Shown: positions 24,821-32,678 of the stretch, piece after piece
Position numbering within the stretch: position 1 is the first letter of the stretch
Layout: each line of letters starts with the position of its first letter
Source: Sphingomonas bacterium
Lineage (GTDB): Bacteria; Pseudomonadota; Alphaproteobacteria; Sphingomonadales; Sphingomonadaceae
Assembly (NCBI RefSeq): GCF_028289855.1
Contig: NZ_JAQGKZ010000089.1
Span: 1-58,765, forward strand
Direction: 5' to 3'
DNA: 58,765 nt
Program-made: the position numbers and the translations under genes
Notes under the pieces: model-generated
Database searches by the model: none
What the model was told of the DNA's origin: nothing
Seen by the model: the letters and a program-made list of their open reading frames with translations, nothing else

Positions 24821-25216
24821 CTAAGCCCTCGGTTTGAAGTCGAGGCTGATGGAATTCATGCAATACCTGAGGCCGGTTGGCGGCGGACCATCGGGGAAGA
24901 CGTGCCCCAAATGGCTGTCGCACCGCGCGCAGCGGCTTTCGGTGCGAGTCATGCCGTGGCTGACGTCGCTATGGTCGGTGACGTGATCGGGCGCGATCGG
25001 TTGCGTGAAGCTCGGCCAGCCCGATCCCGAATCGTATTTGTCGGCGCTGTCGAACAGGTCGAGATCGCACGCGGCGCAGTGATAAATGCCATCCGCCTTG
25101 TTGTCGTTGTAGATGCCGGCAAAGGCGCGTTCGGTGCCGGCTTCGCGCAGCACGTGATATTGCTCGGGGGTCAGGCGCTGGCGCCATTCGGACTCGGGCA
25201 GGGTGAGATGATCCAT
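24821..25216 (-). CDS. msrB: Peptide-methionine (R)-S-oxide reductase
   Basis: From the ATG at 25214-25216 the product is 131 residues. Zinc-binding cysteine pairs are in [10 protein letters not shown] and [16 protein letters not shown], and the catalytic cysteine is in [12 protein letters not shown], the standard MsrB layout. [12 protein letters not shown] is the family substrate-binding strand. MsrB reduces the R form of methionine sulfoxide in proteins using thioredoxin. A start 12 codons upstream (25252) is possible but would overlap the flavoprotein gene. It follows the polyketide operon on the same strand by 25 bases and may be co-transcribed. Confidence 0.95.
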   Translation of the reverse strand: MDHLTLPESEWRQRLTPEQYHVLREAGTERAFAGIYNDNKADGIYHCAACDLDLFDSADKYDSGSGWPSFTQPIAPDHVTDHSDVSHGMTRTESRCARCDSHLGHVFPDGPPPTGLRYCMNSISLDFKPRA

Positions 25217-25241
25217 ACCCCGAGATGTCGTGACGCGCGGG

Positions 25242-26348
25242 TCAGGCGTCAAGCGCGATGTGATTGATGCGGGTCAGGTGCGCGGCGATTCCGGCCAATT
25301 GCGGTGCGAGCCGTACCGCCCAGGTCAGCGCGCTTGCCCAACCCCGCGTCTCGGCGGCGCGGCGGATCGTGCGCGTCACGGCGAACGGACGGGAGAGGTC
25401 GGCGGTTAGGCGCTGCTGATAGGCTAGCGCCGCGTCGGGGCCGCCGCGCAGATACGCGGTCGCGGCGCGCAATCCGCTTTCGATCGCGATCCCCATGCCT
25501 TCGCCAGCCAGACTGGGAATGCACGCGCCCTGATCGCCGAGGCGGAAGATACCGGGCCGGGTATCCTCGGCGCGCCAGCCATACGGGACGTTGGCGACCG
25601 CATCGACGGGCGCACCGCTCACGCGATACGTTAGGCGGTCGCCGAGCCGTGGCGATTCACGCCCGAGCGCGTCGAGCAACGCATCGGGCGATCCCGCCTC
25701 GCTCAGCCGCGATCGATGCACCGCCATGCAGCAATTGACCGTGCCGTCCTCCTGCCGCGCGAGCCCGGCATAGCCGCGGTCGAACAAATGCAATTCGATC
25801 GTCCCGCCGACCAGCCGGTCGAGCGCATCGGACGGGCCGAGCCGGACGCGCAATCCCAATGTCGGGTCATCCTCGACCGCGACCGGCCGCGCGAGGCCGC
25901 GCAAATCGTGCTTGCCGGTGGCGAGGAACAGCGCGTCGGCGGCGATTTCACTGTCATCGGCCAACCGCACGGTGCGATCTTCTGCGCTGCGCACCGCCAC
26001 CCCACGCTCGACCGCCGCTCCGGCCGTGACGGCATGCTCGATCATCAGCGTATCGAGCCGCCATCGCGATACGGCGAGCGCGGGACGCGGAAGCCACGTC
26101 TCGGCTTTGTGCTTGCCGGCGAACAATCGCAGCCGCCGGATATCGTCGCGATTGAGAGCGCCGCGGCGGATGCCGATGCCTTCGAGCGTTTCCAGCGTCC
26201 GCCAGCTGAGGAACCCGCCGCACAGTGCGTCGCCGGTTTCGCGGGTGCGCTCGATCAGCAAATGCGGCGCGCGGGCGCGAGCGAGCAGCAGCGCCGCCGC
26301 GGCGCCCGCCGGCCCGCCGCCGACGATCAGCGCAGGCGTTCGACGCAA
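25242..26348 (-). CDS. FAD-dependent oxidoreductase of the type III PKS operon
   Basis: A 368-residue flavoprotein, probably beginning with TTG at 26348. The dinucleotide motif [18 protein letters not shown] is near the N-terminus and the second FAD segment is [22 protein letters not shown], both typical of the geranylgeranyl-reductase/monooxygenase group. It overlaps the methyltransferase gene by 22 bases and is third in the operon PKS-methyltransferase-flavoprotein. The gene order resembles srsABC of Streptomyces griseus, in which the flavoprotein SrsC hydroxylates the phenolic lipid ring to a quinone. A hydroxylase or reductase acting on the polyketide product is the likely role here. Confidence 0.88.
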   Translation of the reverse strand: MRRTPALIVGGGPAGAAAALLLARARAPHLLIERTRETGDALCGGFLSWRTLETLEGIGIRRGALNRDDIRRLRLFAGKHKAETWLPRPALAVSRWRLDTLMIEHAVTAGAAVERGVAVRSAEDRTVRLADDSEIAADALFLATGKHDLRGLARPVAVEDDPTLGLRVRLGPSDALDRLVGGTIELHLFDRGYAGLARQEDGTVNCCMAVHRSRLSEAGSPDALLDALGRESPRLGDRLTYRVSGAPVDAVANVPYGWRAEDTRPGIFRLGDQGACIPSLAGEGMGIAIESGLRAATAYLRGGPDAALAYQQRLTADLSRPFAVTRTIRRAAETRGWASALTWAVRLAPQLAGIAAHLTRINHIALDA

Positions 26349-27031
26349 ATCTTTTCAACGCATAGGCGGAACGGAAAAGCGCGATAGACGCGCGCGTCGG
26401 ATACTCCGGCCTCGGCGAGGATCGGCGGCCATTCGGCGGGGCGATACGACCGCGCGATCGACAGCGCTCCGTCGTGCCGCACGATACGGTGCCATCCGAA
26501 GATGCGCGCGAGGATCGGAAAGCCCCAATGCGCAAAACCGTGGCGGTGAAGGTCGTTGACCAGCCACCCCAACGTGCTTTCGCGGTCCATGAAGCGCAGG
26601 AAAGCGACGAGCTGGTCGTGCGTCATGTGGTGCGCGACCAGGCTGGAGATTACCATGTCCCAGCGCTGGCCCGCGAGATCGGCATAGTCGCCGGTGATCC
26701 AGCGGATGTGCATGCCGCTGGGGGTATGCTCTTTCGCCGCGAGTTCGCTTCGTGGATTGAGATCGACCCCGACCAGTTCCGCCTCGATCCCGCGTTTTTC
26801 CGCCCAGCGCGCGATCGTGCGCAGCATGTCGCCGTCACCGAACCCGACATCGAGCAATTTGAAGGCTTTTCGTTCGCCCAACGCCCGCCGCACGAAACTC
26901 AAGGTCGGCCGCCGCGCCATCGTCACGACATTGACCTTGGCGAGATCGCCGACCACCGCGGCATAGGTCGATGCGTCGAGGTCGTCGGCGTCCATCAACT
27001 CTTCGGCGATGGCGCGCTCCGCCAAGCTCAC
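26327..27031 (-). CDS. Class I SAM methyltransferase of the type III PKS operon
   Basis: The 234-residue protein has the S-adenosylmethionine motif I LLDVGFGDGDMLRTIA, motif II-like ELVGVDLNPRSELAA and a GDYADLAGQRWDMVISSLVAHHM segment, all of a Rossmann class I methyltransferase. It starts with GTG overlapping the PKS stop by 4 bases (GTGA) and runs 22 bases into the flavoprotein gene, so the three proteins are made from one message. Its likely job is O- or C-methylation of the polyketide. The srs methyltransferase it would replace is of a different, membrane-bound type, so this is not a simple orthologue. Confidence 0.9.
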   Translation of the reverse strand: MSLAERAIAEELMDADDLDASTYAAVVGDLAKVNVVTMARRPTLSFVRRALGERKAFKLLDVGFGDGDMLRTIARWAEKRGIEAELVGVDLNPRSELAAKEHTPSGMHIRWITGDYADLAGQRWDMVISSLVAHHMTHDQLVAFLRFMDRESTLGWLVNDLHRHGFAHWGFPILARIFGWHRIVRHDGALSIARSYRPAEWPPILAEAGVSDARVYRAFPFRLCVEKICVERLR

Positions 27032-28104
27032 GCGGCGCTCCGAAACCCGAATCCCTCGGCGGCCAGCCCCGGCCCGAACGCCAGCGCCACGCCATGCTCG
27101 ACCGGCGGCGTAGCGAGCATTTTCGCCAGCGTAAACATCAGCGTCGCCGACGACATGTTGCCGTTGTCGTTGAGCGTCTCGCGCGACGCCCAGAGCGCGC
27201 CTTGCGGCAAATGGTACGCGCTTTCGACCGCGTCGAGGATCGATCGTCCGCCGGCATGCACCGCCCAGCCGTCGATCTCCTCGACCTGGCGGCCGCCCAA
27301 TGCGGCAGCGGCGAAGGCGGGATCAGCGAGCCCCGCGGCGATCCGCCCCGGCACTTCGCCCGACAAATGCATTGCAAAGCCTTGGTCGGTGATGTCCCAG
27401 CGGATCAGCCCCGCCGAATCGGGGAGCGTGGTCGCGAACGGCGCTTCGAGCGCGAAGCCAGCCGGATCGCTCGTGACCAGCGCCGCCGCCGCGCCGTCGC
27501 CGAACTGGAGCATCGCGAGCAGCGGCTCGATCTCGGCGGTGTCCTGCAAATGGAGCGTGCACAATTCGACGCACACCACCAGCGCGCGCGCGCCCGGCTC
27601 CGACCGCACGATATGCCGCGCGCTCCTCAGCGCGGCGACCGCGGCGTAACACCCCATGAAGCCGACCAGCAGCCGCTCGACGCTGGGCGATAGGCCGATC
27701 CGCGCGGCGACGATCTGGTCGATCCCGGGCGCGACGAACCCGGTACAGCTCGCCACCACCAGGTGCGTGATGCCGTGTAGATCGACTTGCTCAGCCAGCC
27801 GGTCGATTGCCACGATGCTCAGCGTCGGGGCTTCCTCGGCATAAAGCGCCATCCGCGCGCCGGTGCCCGGCATGAAGCCATTCTCGTAAAACCCGCCCGG
27901 CGCCACCGGCGATCCGCCGCCGGGCGCTTCGGGCAACACAGTCCAGCGATGCTCGATCCCCGACCGCGCGACCATCCGCCCGAACACTTTGGCGAGCCGC
28001 GGATCGGCGATCCTGGGCGTCGCCCAGTCGAGGAAGGCGTGGTGCGCGTCATGCTCAGGCACCGCGGTGCCGATGGCGTTGAGATAGGCGGTCGGTTGGG
28101 GCAC
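27028..28104 (-). CDS. Type III polyketide synthase
   Basis: A 358-residue chalcone-synthase-like enzyme. The catalytic triad is visible: Cys120 in VVASCTGFVAPG, His283 in WAVHAGGRSIL and Asn316 in DNGNMSSATLMF. The GFYENGF and GCYAAVAALRSA blocks are also characteristic. Bacterial enzymes of this class extend an acyl-CoA starter with malonyl-CoA to give resorcinols, pyrones or phloroglucinols, often with long fatty tails that sit in membranes. The gene is the first of a three-gene minus-strand operon and is divergent from gltX across a 109-base gap. Starter and product cannot be read from the sequence. Confidence 0.95.
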   Translation of the reverse strand: MPQPTAYLNAIGTAVPEHDAHHAFLDWATPRIADPRLAKVFGRMVARSGIEHRWTVLPEAPGGGSPVAPGGFYENGFMPGTGARMALYAEEAPTLSIVAIDRLAEQVDLHGITHLVVASCTGFVAPGIDQIVAARIGLSPSVERLLVGFMGCYAAVAALRSARHIVRSEPGARALVVCVELCTLHLQDTAEIEPLLAMLQFGDGAAAALVTSDPAGFALEAPFATTLPDSAGLIRWDITDQGFAMHLSGEVPGRIAAGLADPAFAAAALGGRQVEEIDGWAVHAGGRSILDAVESAYHLPQGALWASRETLNDNGNMSSATLMFTLAKMLATPPVEHGVALAFGPGLAAEGFGFRSAA

Positions 28105-28213
28105 GAAAATCTTTCTGCGTGGCCGCTATCAACAAGAGGGAGGGGCACGTCGTTCCCGCCTCTACGCCGGATTGGCGGTCGCGCCCATGATTTCCTGCCG
28201 CTAAGGGAGCGGC

Positions 28214-29536
28214 ATGACCGTTACTCGCTTCGCCCCCAGCCCGACCGGCAATCTGCACGTTGGCAATATCCGCACCGCGATCCTCAGCTGGATGTACGCG
28301 CGGGCGACCGGCGGGCGGTTCGTGCTGCGGATCGACGATACCGACCGCGAGCGCAGCGAGGAGCGTTTCGTCACATCGATCCGTGCCGATCTCGCCTGGC
28401 TCGGCCTGACCCCCGATGCCGAGGCGCGGCAGTCCGAACGGTTCGGCCTGTACGAGGCGCAGTTCGAAAAGTTGCGCGCCGCCGGCCGAGTCTATCCCGC
28501 GTACGAGACCGCGCAGGAACTCGACCTCAAGCGCAAGGTGCAATTGGGGCGCGGGCTGCCGCCGATCTACGACCGCGCCGCCCTCGCGTTGGGCGATGCC
28601 GATCGCACGAAGTTCGAGGCGGAGGGCGTGCGCCCGCACTGGCGCTTCAAGCTCGATCTCGGGGCGATCGAATGGGACGATCTGATCCGCGGCCATCAGC
28701 GGTTCGACGCGGCGGCGATGAGCGATCCCGTCATTCGCCGCGCCGACGGCTCGTGGCTCTACATGCTGCCCTCGGCGATCGACGATATCGACCTGGGCAT
28801 CAGCCATGTCGTGCGCGGCGAGGATCACGTGTCGAACAACGCGTTGCAGATCCAGATGTTCGAGGCGATGGACGCAGCCGTCCCGACCTTCGCGCACGCC
28901 GCGCTGCTGACCGGGGCGGAAGGGAAATTGTCGAAGCGGCTCGGCTCGCTCAGCGCCGAGCACTTCCGCGCCGAAGGGATCGAGCCGCAGGCGATCGTCG
29001 CGTTGCTCGCGCGGATCGGGACGAGCGATCCGGTCGAGCCCGTCGCCGATCCCGCGCCGCTGATCGCCGCGTTCGATTTCGCGCGGTTCGGGCGCGCGCC
29101 GGCGCGGTTCGACGAGGCCGAGCTGGCGCAAGTCAACGCGCGGATCGTCCACCAACTCGACTACGACTCGGTGGCCGGTCGGTTGCCCGCGGGCATGGAC
29201 CGCGCGGGATGGGAAGCGATTCGCCCCAACCTCTCGACGATCGCCGACGCTGCCGACTGGTGGCATGTCGTCGAGGGGCCGGTCACTGCCACTTCTGACC
29301 CCGACGACCACGATTTCCTCGCCGCCGCGCATCGCGTCGCCGGCGAGATCGATTGGGCGGGTGACCCATGGCACGCGCTCACCGCGGCGCTGAAGGACGA
29401 GACCGGCCGCAAGGGCAAGCCGCTCTTCCTGCCGCTGCGCCGCGCGCTGACCGGCCGCGACCACGGGCCCGATATGGCCGCCTTGCTCCCGCTGATCGGC
29501 CGCAACCGCGCTCTCGAACGCCTCGCCGCGGCCTGA
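28214..29536 (+). CDS. gltX: Glutamyl-tRNA synthetase (or related GluRS copy)
   Basis: The 440-residue class I aminoacyl-tRNA synthetase begins TRFAPSPTGNLHVGNIRTAI, with the HIGH-type signature HVGN at residues 15-18, and has the KMSKS-type loop KLSKRLG at 238-242. Between these come the acceptor-binding elements and the C-terminal anticodon-binding helical bundle. Many alphaproteobacteria carry two GluRS genes, one of which may charge tRNA-Gln as well, so this copy's specificity is uncertain. There is no downstream operon partner; an intergenic region with a possible regulator site follows. Confidence 0.93.
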   Translation: MTVTRFAPSPTGNLHVGNIRTAILSWMYARATGGRFVLRIDDTDRERSEERFVTSIRADLAWLGLTPDAEARQSERFGLYEAQFEKLRAAGRVYPAYETAQELDLKRKVQLGRGLPPIYDRAALALGDADRTKFEAEGVRPHWRFKLDLGAIEWDDLIRGHQRFDAAAMSDPVIRRADGSWLYMLPSAIDDIDLGISHVVRGEDHVSNNALQIQMFEAMDAAVPTFAHAALLTGAEGKLSKRLGSLSAEHFRAEGIEPQAIVALLARIGTSDPVEPVADPAPLIAAFDFARFGRAPARFDEAELAQVNARIVHQLDYDSVAGRLPAGMDRAGWEAIRPNLSTIADAADWWHVVEGPVTATSDPDDHDFLAAAHRVAGEIDWAGDPWHALTAALKDETGRKGKPLFLPLRRALTGRDHGPDMAALLPLIGRNRALERLAAA

Positions 29537-29560
29537 TTCATCTTTTCTTGCGGAACCATA

Positions 29561-29580
29561 TGTAACGTTGTATCATAACA
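29561..29580. promoter_or_regulatory. Candidate AT-rich operator upstream of the TonB-like gene
   Basis: The stretch TGTAACGTTGTATCATAACA is a loosely symmetric AT-rich sequence (TGT...ACA ends) in an otherwise GC-rich gap, 46 bases before a TonB-like gene. Metal-responsive Fur/Zur operators often look like this, and TonB genes are frequent targets. The symmetry is imperfect and the assignment is a guess. Confidence 0.25.
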
Positions 29581-29625
29581 CAGACTCGGCGGCTGACGTC
29601 GAGGCAAGGAGAGAGGATACGGCGT

Positions 29626-30291
29626 ATGTATGCGAACCAATTCGCTGCCGATCGCAGCTTCAAGCCGGGCAGCATGACGCTGGCGCTGGCGATGACCGTG
29701 CTGCCGATCGCGGGGCTGATCATATCGACCCACGCGGCCAGCATCATCCGGATCATCGACGGCCCGATCGAGGTCAGGAACATCCCGCTGCCCAAGGATC
29801 CGCCGCCGATCGTCAAGCCCAGGGTCAAGCCCGATCCGCAAACCCCGGTCAATGAAACGACGTACGTTCCGCGGGTCGATACGCGCCTGACGACCGACAA
29901 CACGCTGACCACCACCACCGACCTGGGTACGATCATCCCGCTGCTCCCCGAAGTCGGGAACGGCACCGCCGTCACGCCGCCGCCGATCGCGAAGCCGGTG
30001 CTTGTCGGTGCGAGTTACGACCCGCGCTATGCCAACGCGCTGCAGCCGCCCTATCCGGCGTCGGAAATCCGCGGCGGCAATAGCGGCCGGGTGGTGATCC
30101 GCGTGCTGATCGGCGCCGACGGGCGGGTCAAGCAAGTCGAGCGCATCGCCGCCGCCAGCGACGCCTTCTTCGCCGCCGCGCAGAACCAGGCGCTGACCAA
30201 GTGGCGCTTCAAGCCGGCGACCAGCGACGGGACGCCGATCGAGCAATGGAAGACGATGAGCCTGCGGTTCGTGCTTCAGGACGATCAATAG
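29626..30291 (+). CDS. TonB-family energy transducer
   Basis: A 221-residue protein with one membrane segment at about 18-37 (TLALAMTVLPIAGLIISTHA), a Pro/Lys-rich periplasmic spacer (PLPKDPPPIVKPRVKPDPQT) and a TonB C-terminal domain ending near ALTKWRFKPATSDGTPIEQW. The YPASEIRGGNSGRVVIRVLIGADGRVKQVERI stretch is the usual first part of that domain. TonB passes proton-motive-force energy to outer-membrane receptors. No ExbB/ExbD or receptor gene is nearby. The preceding gap contains a possible AT-rich operator. Confidence 0.88.
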   Translation: MYANQFAADRSFKPGSMTLALAMTVLPIAGLIISTHAASIIRIIDGPIEVRNIPLPKDPPPIVKPRVKPDPQTPVNETTYVPRVDTRLTTDNTLTTTTDLGTIIPLLPEVGNGTAVTPPPIAKPVLVGASYDPRYANALQPPYPASEIRGGNSGRVVIRVLIGADGRVKQVERIAAASDAFFAAAQNQALTKWRFKPATSDGTPIEQWKTMSLRFVLQDDQ

Positions 30292-30345
30292 GGAGTTTTC
30301 CTGCTCGCCTCTCCGCGAGAAGCGGTACCGGCCCGGCACCGCAGC

Positions 30346-30407
30346 GATTGGGCGGAGGCCCAATCGTCCGACAAGGACGGCGGGGCTGGTCTCGCACCGG
30401 CCCCGCC
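30346..30407. terminator. Two GC-rich hairpins after the TonB-like gene
   Basis: GATTGGGC-GGAG-GCCCAATC (30346-30365) is a perfect 8-bp hairpin. It is followed by GGCGGGGCTGGT-CTCGC-ACCGGCCCCGCC (30379-30407), a 12-bp stem with one wobble. Neither is followed by a good T tract, so these may be weak terminators or structured RNA between the TonB-like gene and the 30422 gene. Confidence 0.4.
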
Positions 30408-30421
30408 CCTATCTTGGCCGC

Positions 30422-30772
30422 ATGGCCGTTCTGATCCGATTCAATCCATTGCGCGCGGTCGGCGACTTGCGCCGCTATCTAGCGTCGCGCGGGCGGCACG
30501 AGATCATCTTCCTGTTCGCGGCGCTGATCATCTGCACGTTAATTGTCGTCGGCTTCGTGCTCGGGTCGCACGTCGAGAAACTGTATAAGCCACCCGAGAT
30601 CATCTACGTCCAGTCATGGCGCGCCGACCGCACCGATGCGGAAATCATCGCGCAGCAGAAGATCGACATGGCGCAGAAGAAGATTCAGGACGCGAAGGAG
30701 GCCGAGTTCGAGGCCAAGAAGCGCGCCGAGTACAAGCGCGTCAGCGATCAGATGAAGAAGTTCGGCATCTGA
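30422..30772 (+). CDS. Small single-pass membrane protein with a coiled coil
   Basis: The 116-residue protein has a short cytoplasmic start, a membrane helix at about 27-49 (EIIFLFAALIICTLIVVGFVLG) and a charged C-terminal helix rich in Lys, Glu, Ala and Gln (IIAQQKIDMAQKKIQDAKEA) likely to form a coiled coil. I do not recognise a named family. The RibD frame opens immediately at its stop (CTGA overlap), so the gene is likely translationally linked to the riboflavin genes downstream, but a role in that pathway is not implied by sequence. Confidence 0.78.
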   Translation: MAVLIRFNPLRAVGDLRRYLASRGRHEIIFLFAALIICTLIVVGFVLGSHVEKLYKPPEIIYVQSWRADRTDAEIIAQQKIDMAQKKIQDAKEAEFEAKKRAEYKRVSDQMKKFGI

Positions 30773-30789
30773 CCGCCGACGCGCGATGG

Positions 30790-31806
30790 ATGGGCGCCGC
30801 ACTGGCGCTCGCCGAGCGTGGCCGCGGGCGGACCGCGCCCAACCCCAATGTCGGCTGCGTGATCGTGAACGGGGGCCGCGTCGTCGGGCGTGGCTGGACC
30901 CAGCCGGGCGGGCGCCCGCACGCCGAAGCGATGGCGCTGGCCGAGGCGGGTGCGGCGGCGCGCGGCGCGACCGTCTACACCACGCTCGAGCCGTGCGCGC
31001 ATGCCAGTCCGCGCGGGCCCGCGTGCAGCGGCTTGCTGGTCGAGGCGGGGGTCGCGAGCGTGGTTGCGGCGCTCGGCGATCCCGACCCGCGCACCGATGG
31101 CAAGGGTCACGACCGGCTGCGCGCCGCCGGGATCGCCGTCGAAACCGGGCCGGGCGAGGCGGAAGCGCGACGCTCGATGGCGGGGTTCCTGACGCGGCAG
31201 GCGCACGAACGCCCCTATGTCACACTCAAGCTCGCAACCTCGCTCGACGGCTGCATCGCGCTCGCCTCGGGCGAGAGCCAATGGATCACCGGCGCGCCCG
31301 CGCGGGCGCACGCGCATCTCGAACGCTCGCGGCATGAGGCGATCCTTGTCGGGCGGGGGACGTGGGAGGCGGATGCGCCGACACTCGATGTGCGGTTGGA
31401 TGGGCTGGCGGATCGATCGCCCCGCCGCCTCCTCCTTTCCTCCCGTCACCCCCGCGAAAGCGGGGGCTCAGCTTCTTTGTTGCTAGGCGGAGGAGGTAAG
31501 CTGGGTCCCCGCTTTCGCGGGGATGACGATTGGGAGTGGGTCGCTTCGCCAGCGGCCATCGCTGACCTTACCGGCATCGACCACCTCCTCATCGAAGGTG
31601 GCGCACAAACCGCTTCGGCCTTTCTGGCGGCGAACCTGGTCGATCGCCTCCTCCTCTACCGCGCCCCGATCCTGATCGGGGGCGGCAAGCCCGCGCTTGG
31701 CGATATCGGCTTGACCGGTCTCGCCGACACGCACGGTCGCTGGCGGTTGCGCGACCGGCGGATGTTGGGCATCGACGTGTTCGAAGAATACGAACGGACC
31801 CGTTAA
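30790..31806 (+). CDS. ribD: Riboflavin biosynthesis deaminase/reductase RibD, with an in-frame repeat insert
   Basis: RibD performs two steps in riboflavin synthesis: deamination, then side-chain reduction, of the pyrimidine intermediate. The N-terminal deaminase has APNPNVGCVIV, the zinc motifs HAEAMALAEAG and PCAHASPRGPACSG; the C-terminal reductase starts PYVTLKLATSLDGCIA. The ATG at 30790 is my preferred start, though a few codons upstream (to CTG 30769, overlapping the previous stop) would fit the usual N-terminus better. Residues about 218-247 (RHPRESGG ... GPRFRGDD) derive from a type C palindromic repeat at 31444-31528 inserted in the reductase domain. The stop overlaps ribE (TAATG). 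Confidence 0.92.
   Translation: MGAALALAERGRGRTAPNPNVGCVIVNGGRVVGRGWTQPGGRPHAEAMALAEAGAAARGATVYTTLEPCAHASPRGPACSGLLVEAGVASVVAALGDPDPRTDGKGHDRLRAAGIAVETGPGEAEARRSMAGFLTRQAHERPYVTLKLATSLDGCIALASGESQWITGAPARAHAHLERSRHEAILVGRGTWEADAPTLDVRLDGLADRSPRRLLLSSRHPRESGGSASLLLGGGGKLGPRFRGDDDWEWVASPAAIADLTGIDHLLIEGGAQTASAFLAANLVDRLLLYRAPILIGGGKPALGDIGLTGLADTHGRWRLRDRRMLGIDVFEEYERTR
31444..31528. repeat. Paired-hairpin repeat, type C, inside ribD
   Basis: Left arm CGTCACCCCCGCGAAAGCGG and right arm CCCCGCTTTCGCGGGGATGACG are inverted copies, each containing a CCCCGC-GAAA-GCGGGG hairpin. The centre is about 40 bases. The element shares CGTCA/TGACG ends with the copies elsewhere and lies wholly inside the ribD reading frame, which remains open. 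Confidence 0.87.
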
Positions 31807-32411
31807 TGTTCACCGGCATCATCACCGATATCGGCACGATCGAGCGCGTCGAACGACGCGGCGACCTGCGCGTCCGCGTCGCGACTGCCTACGACACCGC
31901 GACGGTCGATCTCGGCGCGTCGATTTCGTGCTCGGGCGTGTGCCTGACCGTGATCGATAAGGGTCCGGGCTGGTTCACCGTGGATGTGTCGGGCGAAACC
32001 GTCGCGCGCACCGCGCAGGGGCAGTGGAGCCAGGGGCGCAAGCTCAACCTCGAGCGCGCGATGAAGCTGGGCGACGAGTTGGGCGGGCATATCGTCACCG
32101 GCCATATCGATGGCGTCGCAGAAGTCGTGCGTGCCGAGCCCTCGGGCGATTCGCGCGTCATCGCGTTCCGCGTCGTGGGCGACCTGGCGCCATACATCGC
32201 CGCCAAGGGATCGGTGACGGTCGATGGCGTGTCGCTTACCGTCAATGCCGTCACCGACGGACCGCAGGGCACCGAGTTCACCGTCAATGTGATCCCGCAC
32301 ACCCAGGCGGTGACGACGCTCGGCGCGCTGGCGGTCGGGCAGGCGGTCAATATCGAGATCGACGTGCTCGCGCGCTATCTCAGCCGAATGCAGTCGCTCG
32401 CTAACAGATAG
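31806..32411 (+). CDS. ribE: Riboflavin synthase alpha chain
   Basis: A 201-residue protein beginning MFTGIITDIGTIERVERRGD, the invariant start of riboflavin synthase. It has two tandem lumazine-binding barrels (first half to about residue 95, second starting LGGHIVTGHIDGVAEV), and the SCSGVCLTV loop. It converts two molecules of 6,7-dimethyl-8-ribityllumazine to riboflavin plus the pyrimidine precursor. The ATG overlaps the ribD stop. A GC-rich hairpin at 32416-32442 follows the stop and separates it from the regulated ribBX promoter region. Confidence 0.96.
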   Translation: MFTGIITDIGTIERVERRGDLRVRVATAYDTATVDLGASISCSGVCLTVIDKGPGWFTVDVSGETVARTAQGQWSQGRKLNLERAMKLGDELGGHIVTGHIDGVAEVVRAEPSGDSRVIAFRVVGDLAPYIAAKGSVTVDGVSLTVNAVTDGPQGTEFTVNVIPHTQAVTTLGALAVGQAVNIEIDVLARYLSRMQSLANR

Positions 32412-32415
32412 TGCT

Positions 32416-32442
32416 GGGCCGCGAGCGCACCGCTTGCGGCCC
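32416..32442. terminator. Hairpin after ribE
   Basis: GGGCCGCGAG pairs with CTTGCGGCCC around a 7-base loop (one mismatch) four bases after the ribE stop codon. There is no T tract, so termination would be imperfect or Rho-assisted. Confidence 0.45.
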
Positions 32443-32501
32443 GCCCCCTCCGTCAGCGCTACGCGCTGCCTCCTCCCCGTCCCGGGGAGGATTTAGAACT
32501 G

Positions 32502-32678
32502 GCAATGTTGGATTTCGTCTGACACCCACGATTCACATTGCAAGGTCAACAAGACAATGAAGAACGTCCTTTTCATGGTGTCACATGCGCGAGCTTCGGT
32601 AAATTTCGGTCGGCACCTTGCGCGTTCATGTGATTGCTGGCTTGGCAAATCACATTGCAGTGTGATAATCGGCGGATC
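32502..32678 (+). promoter_or_regulatory. Putative regulatory region upstream of ribBX with repeated ACATTGC motifs
   Basis: This AT-richer stretch has an exact repeat of TCACATTGCA at 32533-32542 and 32650-32659, and an inverted copy of its core (GCAATGT) at 32502-32508. The proximal copy is half of an 18-base palindrome, ATCACATTGCAGTGTGAT, at 32649-32666 (8 of 9 pairs match), 12 bases before the ribBX ATG. TCACAT at 32581 and ATGTGA at 32629 form another inverted pair. No FMN riboswitch (RFN element) is recognisable. The motif positions suggest an operator for a helix-turn-helix regulator, possibly RibBX itself. Confidence 0.5.

Noticed and set aside
22992..24824. A 610-codon plus-strand frame opposite the PBP
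   Set aside because: No domain and Arg-rich, antisense to a clear PBP.
30292..30421. A tRNA or small RNA gene in the gap after the TonB-like gene
   Set aside because: Two GC-rich hairpins exist but no cloverleaf, anticodon loop or CCA end could be made.
32412..32678. Possible FMN riboswitch upstream of ribBX
   Set aside because: None of the conserved RFN stem sequences were found; palindromes point instead to protein binding.
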